This document shows positions 24,429-33,539 of a stretch of DNA of 33,539 nt, in pieces. Origin of the DNA: Prevotella conceptionensis 9403948 (lineage in GTDB: Bacteria; Bacteroidota; Bacteroidia; Bacteroidales; Bacteroidaceae); the NCBI RefSeq assembly GCF_000312305.1, contig NZ_HE999443.1, positions 270,626 through 304,164 on the forward strand. The letters run 5' to 3'. Position numbers and translations under genes: made by a program. The notes below the pieces were generated by a model, which saw only the letters and a program-made list of their open reading frames with translations, did not search any database and had not been told where the DNA came from. Each line of letters begins with the position of its first letter. Position 1 is the stretch's first letter.

Positions 24429-27266
24429 TTAGCTTAGCTTGCCCTCGTGCACAATGGCCTGCACAACAATTTCGCGTTTCACGGCATTGTTGAGTATCTT
24501 AGCTGCAACGGCCGATACGTCGGCAGGCGTTAGGGTGCTGAAGATGGGGTCGACAGCGGCGCTCTCTTCGGGCGTTATAGTCTCGCCCGTTTGGGCATAT
24601 ATGCCTAATGTGCCCATCCACAACATGGGATTTGTAGCCATATCGGGCGAGGCAGGCGTTTGTTCGTCTACCGCCAAGGGCACAACTGCGGCCTTAAACT
24701 CGTCGGCCGAGAACTTGCCGAGGCGTACATCGTCGAGCAATGCCTTTACCTGGGCCAGCGCAGTGGCAACAGATGCACGCGCGGTTGACAGGTGTATGCT
24801 GAGCGTTTCGGTGGTTTCGGGTTGCGAAACGTAGTCGGCCTTCACACCAACCGTATAGGTTAGGTGTTGTTTCTCGCGCAACTCGTCGAAATACTTGGTC
24901 TCCAGGATGCCGCGCATCACTTGGAATGCAGCTCGTTCTTTGTCGGTTAGGCGCAGATTGTTGGCAAACGACAGTTCAATCTCGGCCAAATCGCCCTGCA
25001 TTTCCACGTTGAAGGTGCGCTTGATGAGGGGTTCTTTCGATGCAAAGTTCATCGCCGTGGGTGCTGGTAAGGTTTGTTTGGGGTCGCCTTTTAGCGAACC
25101 CAAGTAGGTTGTTGCCAGCTTTTTAGCCTGCGGTTCGGGCAAGTCGCCAACGATGAAGTAGGTGTAGCGCGCCGCATTGCCGAAGTGGGCGAAGAATTGT
25201 GTGGGAAGTTCGGCGAACTGCATGCGGTCGAAGAAGGCCTCGTCTTGTTCGGGATTGGCCTCCGAGGGCGGGAACAGCAGTCGGCGAATAGAGTCTTGTG
25301 CGGCATCCATACCTTCGAGTGCGCGGTTGGCGTAGAGATACTTGCTGCGCTGAACATACTTTGAGAACACGCTTTGAGAGAAGTTGTGGCGCGACAAGAT
25401 GAGGTTGAGGTAACCGAAGAAGTTGTCGGCTTGCGCAACGGGTGCACTGCCCGACAAGTCGTCGGAGTAGTCGCCAGGCGACATGGTCAGGTCGATGTTT
25501 TTGCCTTGCAGCCACGATGCCAGTTGGTTGCGGTTGTATCCGCCCACGCCCGTTTGCATCAGCTGATTGCGCATGCCCATGTAGCTGGGCAATTGTTGGG
25601 GCGTAACGGAAGCGCGTCCGCCAGGAGCCGTTGCCGAGAAAAAGAACATTCCTTTGGCTTGTGGCAGGTGCTTGTAGATTACGCGTGCGCCGTTAGATAG
25701 TTTCCATTCCTTGGCGGCAAGCTTAGCTATGGCCTTTTCGCTTACAATCTTGCCTGCAACGATGTGGCTGAGGTCGAGGTTGGTCAGTGTGTTGTTGTCT
25801 TGTGCTATTGCCACTTGTGGCCTTTCGCTGTTTGCAAGTGTAGTAAGGAAGTTGGCTTGCGATATGTTTAATTCGCCTGGTTTGCGCTCGTAGGTGATGA
25901 AAGCCAAGTTGTTTTGGTCGAGTAATTTGGCTACCCAGGTGTTAAAGTCTTCCACTTCTTGTTCAACCAGCACTTCAATGTTGCGTTGAATTTGCTCGCG
26001 GAAGTCGTTGATGGGCGTTCCGTAAAGGAAGTTTTGTTTCATCAGGTTGAACACGTTGTCGGGCGTTCCCAGTCCCTTCGCCTCCAAAGCATCTTTCATT
26101 CCTTGGTACATTTCGCTCTTTTCGGCCTCGAACTCTTGTTTAGAGAAACCGCCATTTACCATTGCCGCCCTAACATTGAGTAGCTGGCTCATTGCCCGTT
26201 GGGCGTTGTTGGCATAGGGAACAACATCCCAAGCCACTTGCGCAAAGCCGCGTACGAGGGGCGAAAGGCTTACGGATGCCGCAATGAAGGTTTCGGCATC
26301 GGCATTTTTAAGACGGGCAAAGCGGCGCGGCGCCAAGGTGTTGAATATGCGCGTGAAAAGGAAGTTGCGCGTACCCTCGTCGGAATTGGGGGTGTTAGGC
26401 AGGCGAACACGTTGGTAAAGGCCGAACGATGGGCTCTTGTTCTCCTTGTCTACAAACTGCATGTACAGCGGTTGAGCATTATTGCTGATTTTACGGAGTT
26501 CGGCATCGTAGGGTGTTGCCTTCTTGGGGAGCGACGAGAGGGTGGCTTTGAGGGTGCGTTCGGCTTGGTCGAGGTTTACATCGCCGATTATTGCCACGAA
26601 CTGCAATTGGGGTCTGTACCACGTATCGTAGAAAGTGCGCACGTCTTTGGGCGTGAAGGAGCGTAGGCGAGCCTCGTTGCCAATGACGTTACGGTGGGCA
26701 TATCGTGAGTTGTTGTACATTACTCGGGCGGTGCTGTCGGTGATGCGACGGTCGATACCCTCGCGCCTGCGCCATTCTTCGAGAATAATTCCACGTTCTT
26801 TTTCAACGTCGGCGGGCTGTATCTTGATGCCATGACACCAGTCTTTGAGCAACAAGTACATCTTTGCCATGAGTTGTGCGTTGGCCGTGGGCACGTTGTG
26901 TACGGCATAGCGCGTATCATCCACACCGGTAAAGGCCTCGAAATCGGTAAGCCCGTTGGCTTTAAGGAAAGCCATAACGCCCCCAGGGAAGTTGTCGGTA
27001 GCATTAAAGGCCAAGTGCTCCAGGGCGTGCGCCAAGCCCGTTTGGTTGTCGGCCTCGTTCACTGCTCCCACGTTTTGGTAGAGGTAGAACTGGGCCTCGC
27101 CAGGCGTTGAGCCGTCGTTATATATATAATAGGTAAGCCCGTTGGGCAGCTTACCCGTTCTCAGTACCTCGCTTTGGGCGTAGGCCTGTTGCGCCAAGCC
27201 GATAGTGGCAAGGCACAACATGACCGTACGCATGCGTCGCGTTAGGTTTCTTAGCGTTGTGTTCAT
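24429..27266 (-). CDS. M16-family (insulinase-like) zinc metallopeptidase
   Basis: 945 residues, a normal two-half length. A signal peptide ends near ATIGLAQQAYAQ (residues 20-31). HALEH (80-84) is the inverted HxxEH zinc motif; the third ligand is the Glu near 164 in ERGIILEEW. The second half lacks HxxEH, as usual, and begins near residue 520 (KEWKLSNGARVIYKHLPQ). These enzymes degrade peptides in a closed chamber, here in the periplasm. It is the last gene of the operon, 6 bases after the thioredoxin gene, and probably processes what the SusC/SusD pair imports. Confidence 0.93.
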   Translation of the reverse strand: MNTTLRNLTRRMRTVMLCLATIGLAQQAYAQSEVLRTGKLPNGLTYYIYNDGSTPGEAQFYLYQNVGAVNEADNQTGLAHALEHLAFNATDNFPGGVMAFLKANGLTDFEAFTGVDDTRYAVHNVPTANAQLMAKMYLLLKDWCHGIKIQPADVEKERGIILEEWRRREGIDRRITDSTARVMYNNSRYAHRNVIGNEARLRSFTPKDVRTFYDTWYRPQLQFVAIIGDVNLDQAERTLKATLSSLPKKATPYDAELRKISNNAQPLYMQFVDKENKSPSFGLYQRVRLPNTPNSDEGTRNFLFTRIFNTLAPRRFARLKNADAETFIAASVSLSPLVRGFAQVAWDVVPYANNAQRAMSQLLNVRAAMVNGGFSKQEFEAEKSEMYQGMKDALEAKGLGTPDNVFNLMKQNFLYGTPINDFREQIQRNIEVLVEQEVEDFNTWVAKLLDQNNLAFITYERKPGELNISQANFLTTLANSERPQVAIAQDNNTLTNLDLSHIVAGKIVSEKAIAKLAAKEWKLSNGARVIYKHLPQAKGMFFFSATAPGGRASVTPQQLPSYMGMRNQLMQTGVGGYNRNQLASWLQGKNIDLTMSPGDYSDDLSGSAPVAQADNFFGYLNLILSRHNFSQSVFSKYVQRSKYLYANRALEGMDAAQDSIRRLLFPPSEANPEQDEAFFDRMQFAELPTQFFAHFGNAARYTYFIVGDLPEPQAKKLATTYLGSLKGDPKQTLPAPTAMNFASKEPLIKRTFNVEMQGDLAEIELSFANNLRLTDKERAAFQVMRGILETKYFDELREKQHLTYTVGVKADYVSQPETTETLSIHLSTARASVATALAQVKALLDDVRLGKFSADEFKAAVVPLAVDEQTPASPDMATNPMLWMGTLGIYAQTGETITPEESAAVDPIFSTLTPADVSAVAAKILNNAVKREIVVQAIVHEGKLS

Positions 27267-27272
27267 ACGGAC

Positions 27273-28577
27273 TTACTTTTCTAGCAGTTCCAAAGTGGCC
27301 AGCTTATGCTTGATGGCGTTCTGCACCATAGCTTGCGGCATCTCCATGTTTTGCATTCTTAGCGACTCGGCATAGCCTTGGTTGTAGCACTCGCGCGCCT
27401 TAGCGTAGTTTTTCAGCTCACGATACGAGTCGCCAATCATCACGAGATAGTTTACGCGTTCCATTATTGCGCTTTCGGCTTTCAATGCTTGTTCCACCCA
27501 TTCGATGGCTTGTTTGTGGTCGTCGGCCGTTAGTTTCTTGCCGGCAGCGTTGTAAAGGTCTTGTGCAGCCTTACCATAATCGGCCGGTGCAACCTTGTCG
27601 CCCATCTTTTGCAAGAGGGTTTTCATGTCGCGGATGTAGCCTTTCACGTCCTTATTCTTATAAAGGTTGTACAGCGCATCGTAGTAAAGCTTTGCCCTTT
27701 CGTAGGCGGGCAGCGTGGGCAGAGCGGCAACTTCGTATGCCTTAGCATACTCGTTCTTAATCTTTTCCACGTATTGCTTGTACTTGTCGCTGCCTTCTTT
27801 CACCAGTTCTTCGGCCCAAGCGTCGTTAGACATCACCACATAATAGGCCGCGGGAGCACCAATGGCCGCCTTCCACGCGTCTAGGTTCTGGTTGATGAAG
27901 TCAACCATCTCTTGCTTATGCGCCTTATCGTCGTTTCCTTCAAGGTTGTAGATAATGGCGTAGTCATCTTTGTTGATGAGTTTCGGACCTTTCTTGGCGG
28001 CGATGTAGCCCTTATAGAGTTTCTGAATGCGCACAACCCACTTGTCGGCATCCATTCCTTCTTGCGCTGCAAGGAAGTTCGGGGCCTTCATCAGCATCTG
28101 TTGTTGCACTTCCAGGTCGTTGGGGTTCTTCTTATATTCGTCGTATAGCTGTTCGAAACTTACGCCTTCGCCGGCCACAACCTTTGCCGCTTCAAGCAAA
28201 TCCTCTTTTCCCAGAGCGCCAACGTTCACGCCAATGGTTCGTCCATCGGGCGCAATGAAGGCCACAGTGGGGTAAGCCTCCACCTTATATTGCTTGGCAA
28301 TCTCCTTGTTTTCGGGCTTTTCGGCATCTACTTGCAAGCTGATAAACCGGGGGTTGAAGTATTCGCCCACTTCGGGGAGCGTGAAAACCTCCTTGGCCAT
28401 GCGCTTACACGGCACGCACCATGTGGCATAGAAGTCTACAAAGAGGGGTTTGTTTTGCTTTTTTGCCTCGGCTAAGGCCTCGTTAAACGAACCCTTGAAG
28501 AACGTTATGCCTTGTTCGCCCTGTGCCTTGCATAGCAGGGCAAGCATCATGAGGGGCAATAATATCAGTCGTTTCAT
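27273..28577 (-). CDS. Exported thioredoxin-domain protein
   Basis: 434 residues from ATG 28577, chosen because MKRLILLPLMMLALLCKAQ is a signal peptide (the frame is open to 28664). The thioredoxin domain has the redox motif WCVPCK (53-58) in FVDFYATWCVPCKRMAKEVF and the cis-Pro region KVEAYPTVAFIAPDG. The C-terminal 280 residues are mainly helical, possibly TPR-like (AIEWVEQALKAES, NYAKARECYNQGYAES). It probably reduces or oxidises disulfides in the periplasm. It starts 4 bases after the lipoprotein stop and ends 6 bases before the M16 peptidase. Confidence 0.9.
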   Translation of the reverse strand: MKRLILLPLMMLALLCKAQGEQGITFFKGSFNEALAEAKKQNKPLFVDFYATWCVPCKRMAKEVFTLPEVGEYFNPRFISLQVDAEKPENKEIAKQYKVEAYPTVAFIAPDGRTIGVNVGALGKEDLLEAAKVVAGEGVSFEQLYDEYKKNPNDLEVQQQMLMKAPNFLAAQEGMDADKWVVRIQKLYKGYIAAKKGPKLINKDDYAIIYNLEGNDDKAHKQEMVDFINQNLDAWKAAIGAPAAYYVVMSNDAWAEELVKEGSDKYKQYVEKIKNEYAKAYEVAALPTLPAYERAKLYYDALYNLYKNKDVKGYIRDMKTLLQKMGDKVAPADYGKAAQDLYNAAGKKLTADDHKQAIEWVEQALKAESAIMERVNYLVMIGDSYRELKNYAKARECYNQGYAESLRMQNMEMPQAMVQNAIKHKLATLELLEK

Positions 28578-28581
28578 ATCT

Positions 28582-29070
28582 TTATGGGTTTTGTTGTTCT
28601 GGTTCGGGCTCGTCAACGCCAACGATGATGGTGTAAACATCGTCGATGGTTTGCGAGTGCCCATCGTTATATACTCTTAGCGAAAGGGTGTAACGTCCGC
28701 TGTTTGGCAGTTCGGCCACGCCTTCGTGCATCAATACAATCATGCCGCCGTCTACTTTCAGCAGTCCCTTTTGGGCTAAGGCCTTAAACTTTTCGGCATC
28801 TCCGCCTTCGGAGGCCTTAACGTCGGCCAGTTCGTAGTTGATGGGGTTGGTGCCCGCTACTCCCTGTATGCGATACGACACCCAAGGTCGATGGTCGTTA
28901 TAGCGTGGGGTGCTTGCGTGTGGGTTGTGGTACACGTTGAGCGTGTCGGGGCTGAACGATGCGCCCTCCGTTCGTAGAAATCCTACGGGCATGGTGTTGC
29001 AAGCAGCCACCGCCATAGCGATGAACGCCACTGCAAAGAGCGCGCGAGCCAAATTATATATCTTCTTCAT
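28582..29070 (-). CDS. Lipoprotein of unknown function in the SusCD operon
   Basis: 162 residues. MKKIYNLARALFAVAFIAMA followed by VAACN is a lipoprotein signal (Cys24). The mature part has beta-rich stretches (RPWVSYRIQGVAGTNPINYE, GRYTLSLRVYNDGHSQTIDD) and an acidic tail EPEPEQQNP. No family is recognised with confidence; small surface or outer-membrane lipoproteins of this kind accompany SusC/SusD pairs. Gene spacing is 3 bases upstream and 4 downstream. Confidence 0.8.
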   Translation of the reverse strand: MKKIYNLARALFAVAFIAMAVAACNTMPVGFLRTEGASFSPDTLNVYHNPHASTPRYNDHRPWVSYRIQGVAGTNPINYELADVKASEGGDAEKFKALAQKGLLKVDGGMIVLMHEGVAELPNSGRYTLSLRVYNDGHSQTIDDVYTIIVGVDEPEPEQQNP

Positions 29071-29073
29071 GTG

Positions 29074-29703
29074 TTAAAAGTCGCTTAGTCTGAAATCATA
29101 ATCCATTGAATGCACCACGCCTGTGAGCGTTTGAATGTTGCTCGATGCCACGATACTCTCCTTACTTGCATCTAACGAGGTGACGTAAATCCGCTTAGGA
29201 CCTGCACCTGGCACGCCGTTGTATGTGTCGTTGAAGGTGTAAATCCAGAATTGCTTGCCCGATGCCATGTCGAACGTTTCGCCACCTGTGCCGATAAGCA
29301 CGTTGGGGTCGCTGCTTTTTCGTCCGGGTTTAAAGTCGTCGAGCATCTTGCGCTTGGCAAGCAGGCCGTTAAGCACAAATGCCTTGCAGTCGTCTACGGG
29401 TATCTCGTCAACGGTTTTCATGCCGTTTGCCAAGAGATAGGCGCGTATGCTGTTGCTGGTAGCGCCGAAATAGGTGATGTCTTTGCCGTAAGAGCTGGTT
29501 CCTTTGAACACGTCTTCTAGTCCGGCGCGCGTTATCATCTCTTGTAACAGTTTCCAATTGTAGGCGTCTTGGCTGAAATAGTCCCACATAGTGCAGTCGT
29601 GCACGCCGTAAGCCTCGCCCGTATCTTCGAAATTGTATTGCGTGCAACTCACCGAAACAAGTGTCAGCAAGCATGCCGCAACGAAAAATTTAATGCGTTT
29701 CAT
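29074..29703 (-). CDS. Fasciclin (FAS1)-like lipoprotein
   Basis: 209 residues from ATG 29703, chosen because MKRIKFFVAACLLTLVSVSC is a lipoprotein signal (Cys20); the frame is open to 29889 in the overlapping SusD end. AYNWKLLQEMITRAGLEDVF, ITYFGATSNSIRAYLLANGM and VDDCKAFVLNGLLAKRKML fit the FAS1 fold seen in lipoproteins of Bacteroidetes uptake operons. FAS1 domains bind proteins or glycans; the role here may be ligand capture at the surface. It follows SusD after 82 bases containing a hairpin. Confidence 0.8.
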   Translation of the reverse strand: MKRIKFFVAACLLTLVSVSCTQYNFEDTGEAYGVHDCTMWDYFSQDAYNWKLLQEMITRAGLEDVFKGTSSYGKDITYFGATSNSIRAYLLANGMKTVDEIPVDDCKAFVLNGLLAKRKMLDDFKPGRKSSDPNVLIGTGGETFDMASGKQFWIYTFNDTYNGVPGAGPKRIYVTSLDASKESIVASSNIQTLTGVVHSMDYDFRLSDF

Positions 29704-29722
29704 TTTCTTTCTTTCTGTTTTG

Positions 29723-29755
29723 GGCCGCCGTTCTTTACTTGTTGTTGCGGCGGCC
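29723..29755 (-). promoter_or_regulatory. GC-rich hairpin between SusD and the FAS1 gene
   Basis: GGCCGCCG (29723-29730) pairs perfectly with CGGCGGCC (29748-29755) around 17 bases. No T-run follows on the minus strand, so it is more likely an mRNA-stabilising or processing hairpin than a terminator. It could keep SusC/SusD message more abundant than the distal genes. Confidence 0.5.
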
Positions 29756-29785
29756 ACGGTTAGGAAATGTTGCTTGTTACCTTGC

Positions 29786-31335
29786 TTATTCGTATCGTTG
29801 CCAATACGTTTTTTGGCGGATAAGCTTGTTAATGGGGTTTCCGTTCTTATCAGTCTTGGCGTCGATGGGCAGTGGAAGGCCCAAAGCACCGCCGCGCATG
29901 TCGCTCAAAGTAAGGGTGGTGAACTTGCCTGTCAACTCTTCCTTGATGTAATTGTTGCGGATGATGTCGGCGTAACGGGCATCGTTCTCGGCGATAAACT
30001 CGCGTTCGCGTTCGCGGAAGATGGCTTTGCGCAGTCCCTTCGTATCGTTGGCCGAGGGATAAGCGGTGGCTCCTGCACGATTACGGATAACGTTGAGGTC
30101 GGCAATGGCTTGCGCATCATTGCCCAATTTGGCCGCACATTCGGCGCGGAGCAGGTAGAAGTCGGCCAAACGCCAGTACACATAGTCGGCATTTATCGAA
30201 CGATACAGCTTGCCCGACGACGATGTTTGGTCGGGATCGAGCACGGCTGTGCGGAACTTATAGGGTATGGCGTAGTTATGGCCGCCAACAGTGTGGTCCT
30301 GATCAAACTTGTAGAAGAAGGCCGTGCGGCGCAAGTCGCCCGCATCGGGGTAAAGCTTGCTGATGGTTTCCTTGTAGAGCTTAAACTTGGGATGCGTGGC
30401 GATGTCGGCCAGCGTTTGCGTTTCGTCTACCGGCCAAGATACAAACCCTTCGGCCACTTTGTTGGGCGAGAACGTTTGTCCCGAGCGTGCTTTGTCGTAG
30501 AAGAAACTGAAAATGGCCTCGGGATTGGTCTTTTCGGGCGCGGAGAAACATTGGCAAAGCTCCTCTGGCGTGCTGCAAAGGCTGTAATCGCCCACCTGTT
30601 TGTTTATCAACATGGTGGAATACTCCATCGACTTGGTGTAAGCGGCCTGTGCGTCGCCCTCCAATTTCAGCAGCTCGATGATGCTCCCTTTCCAGGCATA
30701 GAGGTGTGCCAGCAGTGCAGCACATGTTCCTTTGGATGCCGTTTGCCTGTTGGTAATGGGCGTTCCGTCCATCTTACGCAGCTTGTCGTAGGTGGGCAAC
30801 AGGTTGAAAGCCTTTGTGGCGTGGTCGATGGCAGCGTTTATCACGTCTATTCGCGACGAGGTGGCGTACTCCTTAATCACTTGAGAGTTCTCGGTGATAA
30901 CCGCGTCGTCGAAACGTTGCGCCAAAAGGAAGTAACAAAAGCCCAAACCGAATTCGGCCTGCCCCAAGTAGTGGTTGCGGCGGTCGTCCCTAAGGTCCTT
31001 AGCGCGATGGATATTGTCTACGATGACGTTGGCGGAAAAGACGATGTCGTAGAGTTCTTTCCACGATTGGTTTTGCCCGATAACTCGTCTCGGGTTCCAG
31101 CGGCGTATCTCCATGTCATCTTGCAGTGTGTCGACAAACATCCCAACGGTGCAAAACGTGTTGTTGTTGGGTGCGTAGATGTTGAGAAAGTATTCACCGA
31201 GGCGGTGGCAGAGTTCACTCCTGCCTCGTTGTTGAACGATGTGTCGTATGTTTGCGCATTCTCAGGCAGTATGTCTAGGCTGCAAGACGTTAGTGTGCAT
31301 GCCAAGAGTAGCGTTGCGATGCTTATTTTTTTCAT
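29786..31335 (-). pseudogene. SusD/RagB-family nutrient-binding lipoprotein, frameshifted
   Basis: The signal peptide and N-terminus (MKKISIATLLLACTLTSCSL, lipobox Cys18, then LPENAQTYDTSFNNEAGVNS) start at 31335; the rest, from about 31186, is in another frame to 29786. Adding one base to the AAA run at 31187-31189 (TTT on the minus strand) gives SVNTFLNIYAPNNNTFCTVG and a full protein of about 516 residues. The body has SusD features: ELYDIVFSANVIVDNI, EFGLGFCYFLLAQRF, WRLADFYLLRAECAAKLGND and ADLNVIRNRAGA. SusD caps the SusC barrel and binds ligand. It starts 4 bases after SusC. In such an intact operon, a sequencing error is as likely as a true mutation. Confidence 0.88.
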
Positions 31336-31339
31336 CTTT

Positions 31340-33539
31340 CTAGAATTTCATGTTGAAACCAAATGTAAGTTTGCGGTTTAGCGGATACTGTGAGCCGTCG
31401 TCCTTGCCCGTGTATGGGTCGATAACTTCGGGATCCAAACCAGAGTAATTGGTGAGCATGAAGAGGTTTTCGCCCGAGAGGTACACGTTGATGCTCTTAA
31501 TGAACTTAGACTTGAACCAAGTTGCGGGAAGGGTGTAGCCCAACACCAGCTGTTTCAACCTAACGAAACTGATGTTCTCGATGTTCGAGTCTACATTGCC
31601 GTCGAAGTGTCCCAAGTAGCCTGGGTCGGCAAACTCTAAGGAGGGTTTCGTGGCGTTGGGGTTGTCTTTGCTCCAATATTCGTTGGCTCTGAAATGGGCC
31701 ATTAGGGGATTTACGCTCTTGTTAAAGGTGAACGCACTGTTTTGAACCATGTTCATTACCTTGCGGCCAAGCACGTAGCTGAACAGCACGTCTACGTTAA
31801 AGCCCTTCCAATCCAGGTGACCGTTGATGCCGCCGTAGGCTGTGGGCAGGGTGCTACCGGCATAATACAGGTCGCTGTTGTCTATCTTACCGTCCTTGTT
31901 TTGGTCCTTAATCTTCCTACCGCCAACGCGCAAGGGATAGTTGGGGTTGCCGAAGTAGAGGGGCAAGCGGGCGCCCGTCTGACTGTAATAATACGGTATC
32001 TGGCTCTCGTCTTTTACTATTCCCTCGTCTTGGTAGGTGTAGATGCCGTAAACGGGTCGGCCCAACACCTTGTCGTTGAGGTCTTCGCCGTTATCTGTCT
32101 TGCGGAAAAGGTTGCGGTTGTGCGACACGTTGAGGCCAACGCTCAGGTTAAGGTCCTTGCTGCGGATAAGGTCGGCTTGCACATCAAACTCGATACCTTC
32201 GTTAGAGATGGCCGAAACGTTGTCCCAAACCTTGCTGGTATAGAAGAAGTTGCCCGGCAAGTATTTTTCCATAAGCAGGTTGCTTGAATACTTGTAGTAG
32301 TAGTCGAGCTTGAATTTCAGCCTATAATCCAACACTTGCAGGTCAAGACCCACATCGTACTGGTCGCTCTTTTCCCAAGTAAGGTCTTTATTGGCTAATG
32401 CGGCGGGAACCAATCCCGCAGTGCCGTTAAACACATCGGTTTCTGAAAGCGTGCCCAATGCCAGGTAAGGCTCTTGGAACTTCTGCCCCGAGCGTCCCCA
32501 CGAGGCGCGCAGCTTGGCAAAGCTAAGCCACCACAGCTTTTTCATGAAACGCTCTTCGCTGAACGCCCAACCCAAGCCCACTGAGGGGAATGTGCCCCAA
32601 CGGACATTGCTGCCGAAGACGGAAGAGCCATCGCGGCGAACAGAGAACTCGCCCAAATACTTCTTGTTGTAGCCGTAGGCGGCACGCCCAAGGAAACTGA
32701 GCATGGCCTGGTCTTCCTTGTTCGAGTCGAAATTTCTCGCAGGTTTGGCATCTCCGCTGATGTCTTTAATCAGTGTGGGCCATCCCTCGCCAACGTATTT
32801 CACTTGGTTGGTGGGGCCACCCTTTGCCCATCCGCCGATGCTTTGCATCAAATCGTAGTTGTAAGTAACACCTGCCATCAGCTCCAACTTATGCACTTGG
32901 GGCAGGGGCACATTGTATGTGGCGATGTTCTCGGTTTGAAGGTTGGTCATTGCGGCGTTCGAACCGCGCGCCTCCGACAGGTTGTCGTACATCAAATAGC
33001 TGGGGCGGAAGATGTAAACGCGCGTAAAATAGTGGTCGATAGATGCCGTGGAGGTAATCCTCAAACCTTTTATGGGCGAATAGTTAAGGCCGCCGTTCAG
33101 TCGTAGGTTGTAGTTCGAGTTGGTTTGGTCTACGTCGCGCAGCTGTTTCACGGCCTCGCGTTCGGCCGTGCTTCCTTTACCGGGCAGCACGCTGGGCGTT
33201 TGCTTGGGGTCGAACGTAAGCCCCTGAACGCGCCCGCCCGAACCGGCGCTTTGGTTGGTGTAGGCCATGTTCAAGCGCACAAATACATCGAGCTTGGTAG
33301 AAAGCTTAAAGTCGAGGTTTGTGAGCAAGCTGTAACGGCGGAAGTTGGAGTTAATCATAATACCCGTTTCGTCGTACACGCCTGCATTGGCCATGTAGCG
33401 CATGTCTTCGGTACCGCCGGCCAGTTGCACGTCGGCTTTGGTAACGCGCCCTAGCCTAAATCCGTACTTCCACCAGTTGGTGCGGTTGTTGTAGAAGGTG
33501 TTCAGCGAGTCTTGCATGATGGGGCTAATCTTCCTGTCG
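31340..33539 (-). CDS. SusC/RagA-family TonB-linked outer-membrane transporter, C-terminal part
   Basis: The frame is open to the right edge; about 732 residues are visible of a family that usually exceeds 950, so the signal peptide, carboxypeptidase-like domain and most of the plug are outside the window. Barrel strands include FRRYSLLTNLDFKLSTKLDV, YLGEFSVRRDGSSVFG and FVRLKQLVLGYTLPATWF, and the end RKLTFGFNMKF is a typical SusC terminus. DQNKDGKIDNSDLYY is the usual Asp-rich, EF-hand-like loop. It imports a ligand captured by SusD, with TonB energy. The ligand is unknown; the M16 peptidase downstream suggests a peptide or protein. Confidence 0.95.
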   Translation of the reverse strand, partial: DRKISPIMQDSLNTFYNNRTNWWKYGFRLGRVTKADVQLAGGTEDMRYMANAGVYDETGIMINSNFRRYSLLTNLDFKLSTKLDVFVRLNMAYTNQSAGSGGRVQGLTFDPKQTPSVLPGKGSTAEREAVKQLRDVDQTNSNYNLRLNGGLNYSPIKGLRITSTASIDHYFTRVYIFRPSYLMYDNLSEARGSNAAMTNLQTENIATYNVPLPQVHKLELMAGVTYNYDLMQSIGGWAKGGPTNQVKYVGEGWPTLIKDISGDAKPARNFDSNKEDQAMLSFLGRAAYGYNKKYLGEFSVRRDGSSVFGSNVRWGTFPSVGLGWAFSEERFMKKLWWLSFAKLRASWGRSGQKFQEPYLALGTLSETDVFNGTAGLVPAALANKDLTWEKSDQYDVGLDLQVLDYRLKFKLDYYYKYSSNLLMEKYLPGNFFYTSKVWDNVSAISNEGIEFDVQADLIRSKDLNLSVGLNVSHNRNLFRKTDNGEDLNDKVLGRPVYGIYTYQDEGIVKDESQIPYYYSQTGARLPLYFGNPNYPLRVGGRKIKDQNKDGKIDNSDLYYAGSTLPTAYGGINGHLDWKGFNVDVLFSYVLGRKVMNMVQNSAFTFNKSVNPLMAHFRANEYWSKDNPNATKPSLEFADPGYLGHFDGNVDSNIENISFVRLKQLVLGYTLPATWFKSKFIKSINVYLSGENLFMLTNYSGLDPEVIDPYTGKDDGSQYPLNRKLTFGFNMKF

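Noticed and set aside
27117..27130. Second TA-rich tract, in the M16 peptidase gene
   Set aside because: Only about four to five TA units and the gene is intact; too short to suggest slippage.
29633..31381. 582-residue open frame on the plus strand
   Set aside because: It is antisense to SusD, whose motifs are clear; codon bias of the real gene leaves the opposite frame open.

Overview
The window is a piece of a Bacteroidetes chromosome, most likely Prevotella or a close relative (Prevotellaceae). The grounds are a SusC/SusD outer-membrane uptake operon, promoters of the Bacteroidetes type (TTG, 19-20 bp spacer, TAnnTTTG), few Shine-Dalgarno sites, the gene order rplM-rpsI-rpsB-tsf, and moderate GC content. 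No tRNA, rRNA, CRISPR array or transposase was recognised.

Layout, left to right. 1-1983: the 3' part of a DUF4132 gene, broken by one frameshift. 1984-3365: a repeat-rich gap between convergent genes (an rpsB-tail look-alike, a strong hairpin, a 22-bp repeat array, a CTAG ladder, a GTGAAAAGG array). 3366-4091: a nitroreductase-family protein. 4172-4369: its promoter and a palindromic dispersed element. 4446-7077: an AlwI-type restriction endonuclease with a Dam-type adenine methyltransferase. 7490-10479: the translation operon rplM-rpsI-rpsB-tsf (minus strand), with a structured spacer before rpsB. 10809-12816: a frameshifted outer-membrane receptor. 13181-14023: an exported aspartic protease. 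14445-16154: an ECF sigma factor fused through a transmembrane segment and linker to an outer-membrane beta-barrel. 16255-20570: a radical SAM enzyme, a Gfo/Idh/MocA oxidoreductase, a Cys-rich lipoprotein and a methyltransferase. 20571-22209: a second repeat-rich gap between convergent genes, built from the same modules as the first. 22210-24181: a two-gene ATPase plus nuclease-like cassette. 24429-33539: a minus-strand operon SusC-SusD-FAS1 lipoprotein-lipoprotein-thioredoxin-M16 peptidase, closed by a strong terminator.

The most interesting items are four. (1) The sigma-TM-linker-barrel fusion could join transcription directly to the outer membrane. A (TA)7 tract lies inside its transmembrane codons, and gain of one TA unit would stop translation just after the membrane segment and remove the barrel. 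(2) The overlapping ABC-type ATPase and PD-(D/E)XK-like protein are a candidate two-gene defence system. (3) Two gaps about 18 kb apart share a modular repeat: a 22-bp array with conserved first and last units, a conserved block, and ladders of 8, 9 or 10 bp period. (4) The rpsI-rpsB spacer can form mutually exclusive hairpins.

Three genes (DUF4132, the 10.8-12.8 kb receptor, SusD) are each broken by a single-base indel in a short homopolymer. This could be real decay or sequencing/assembly error, and the three should be checked together. All family names are from recognition of motifs; no database search was possible.
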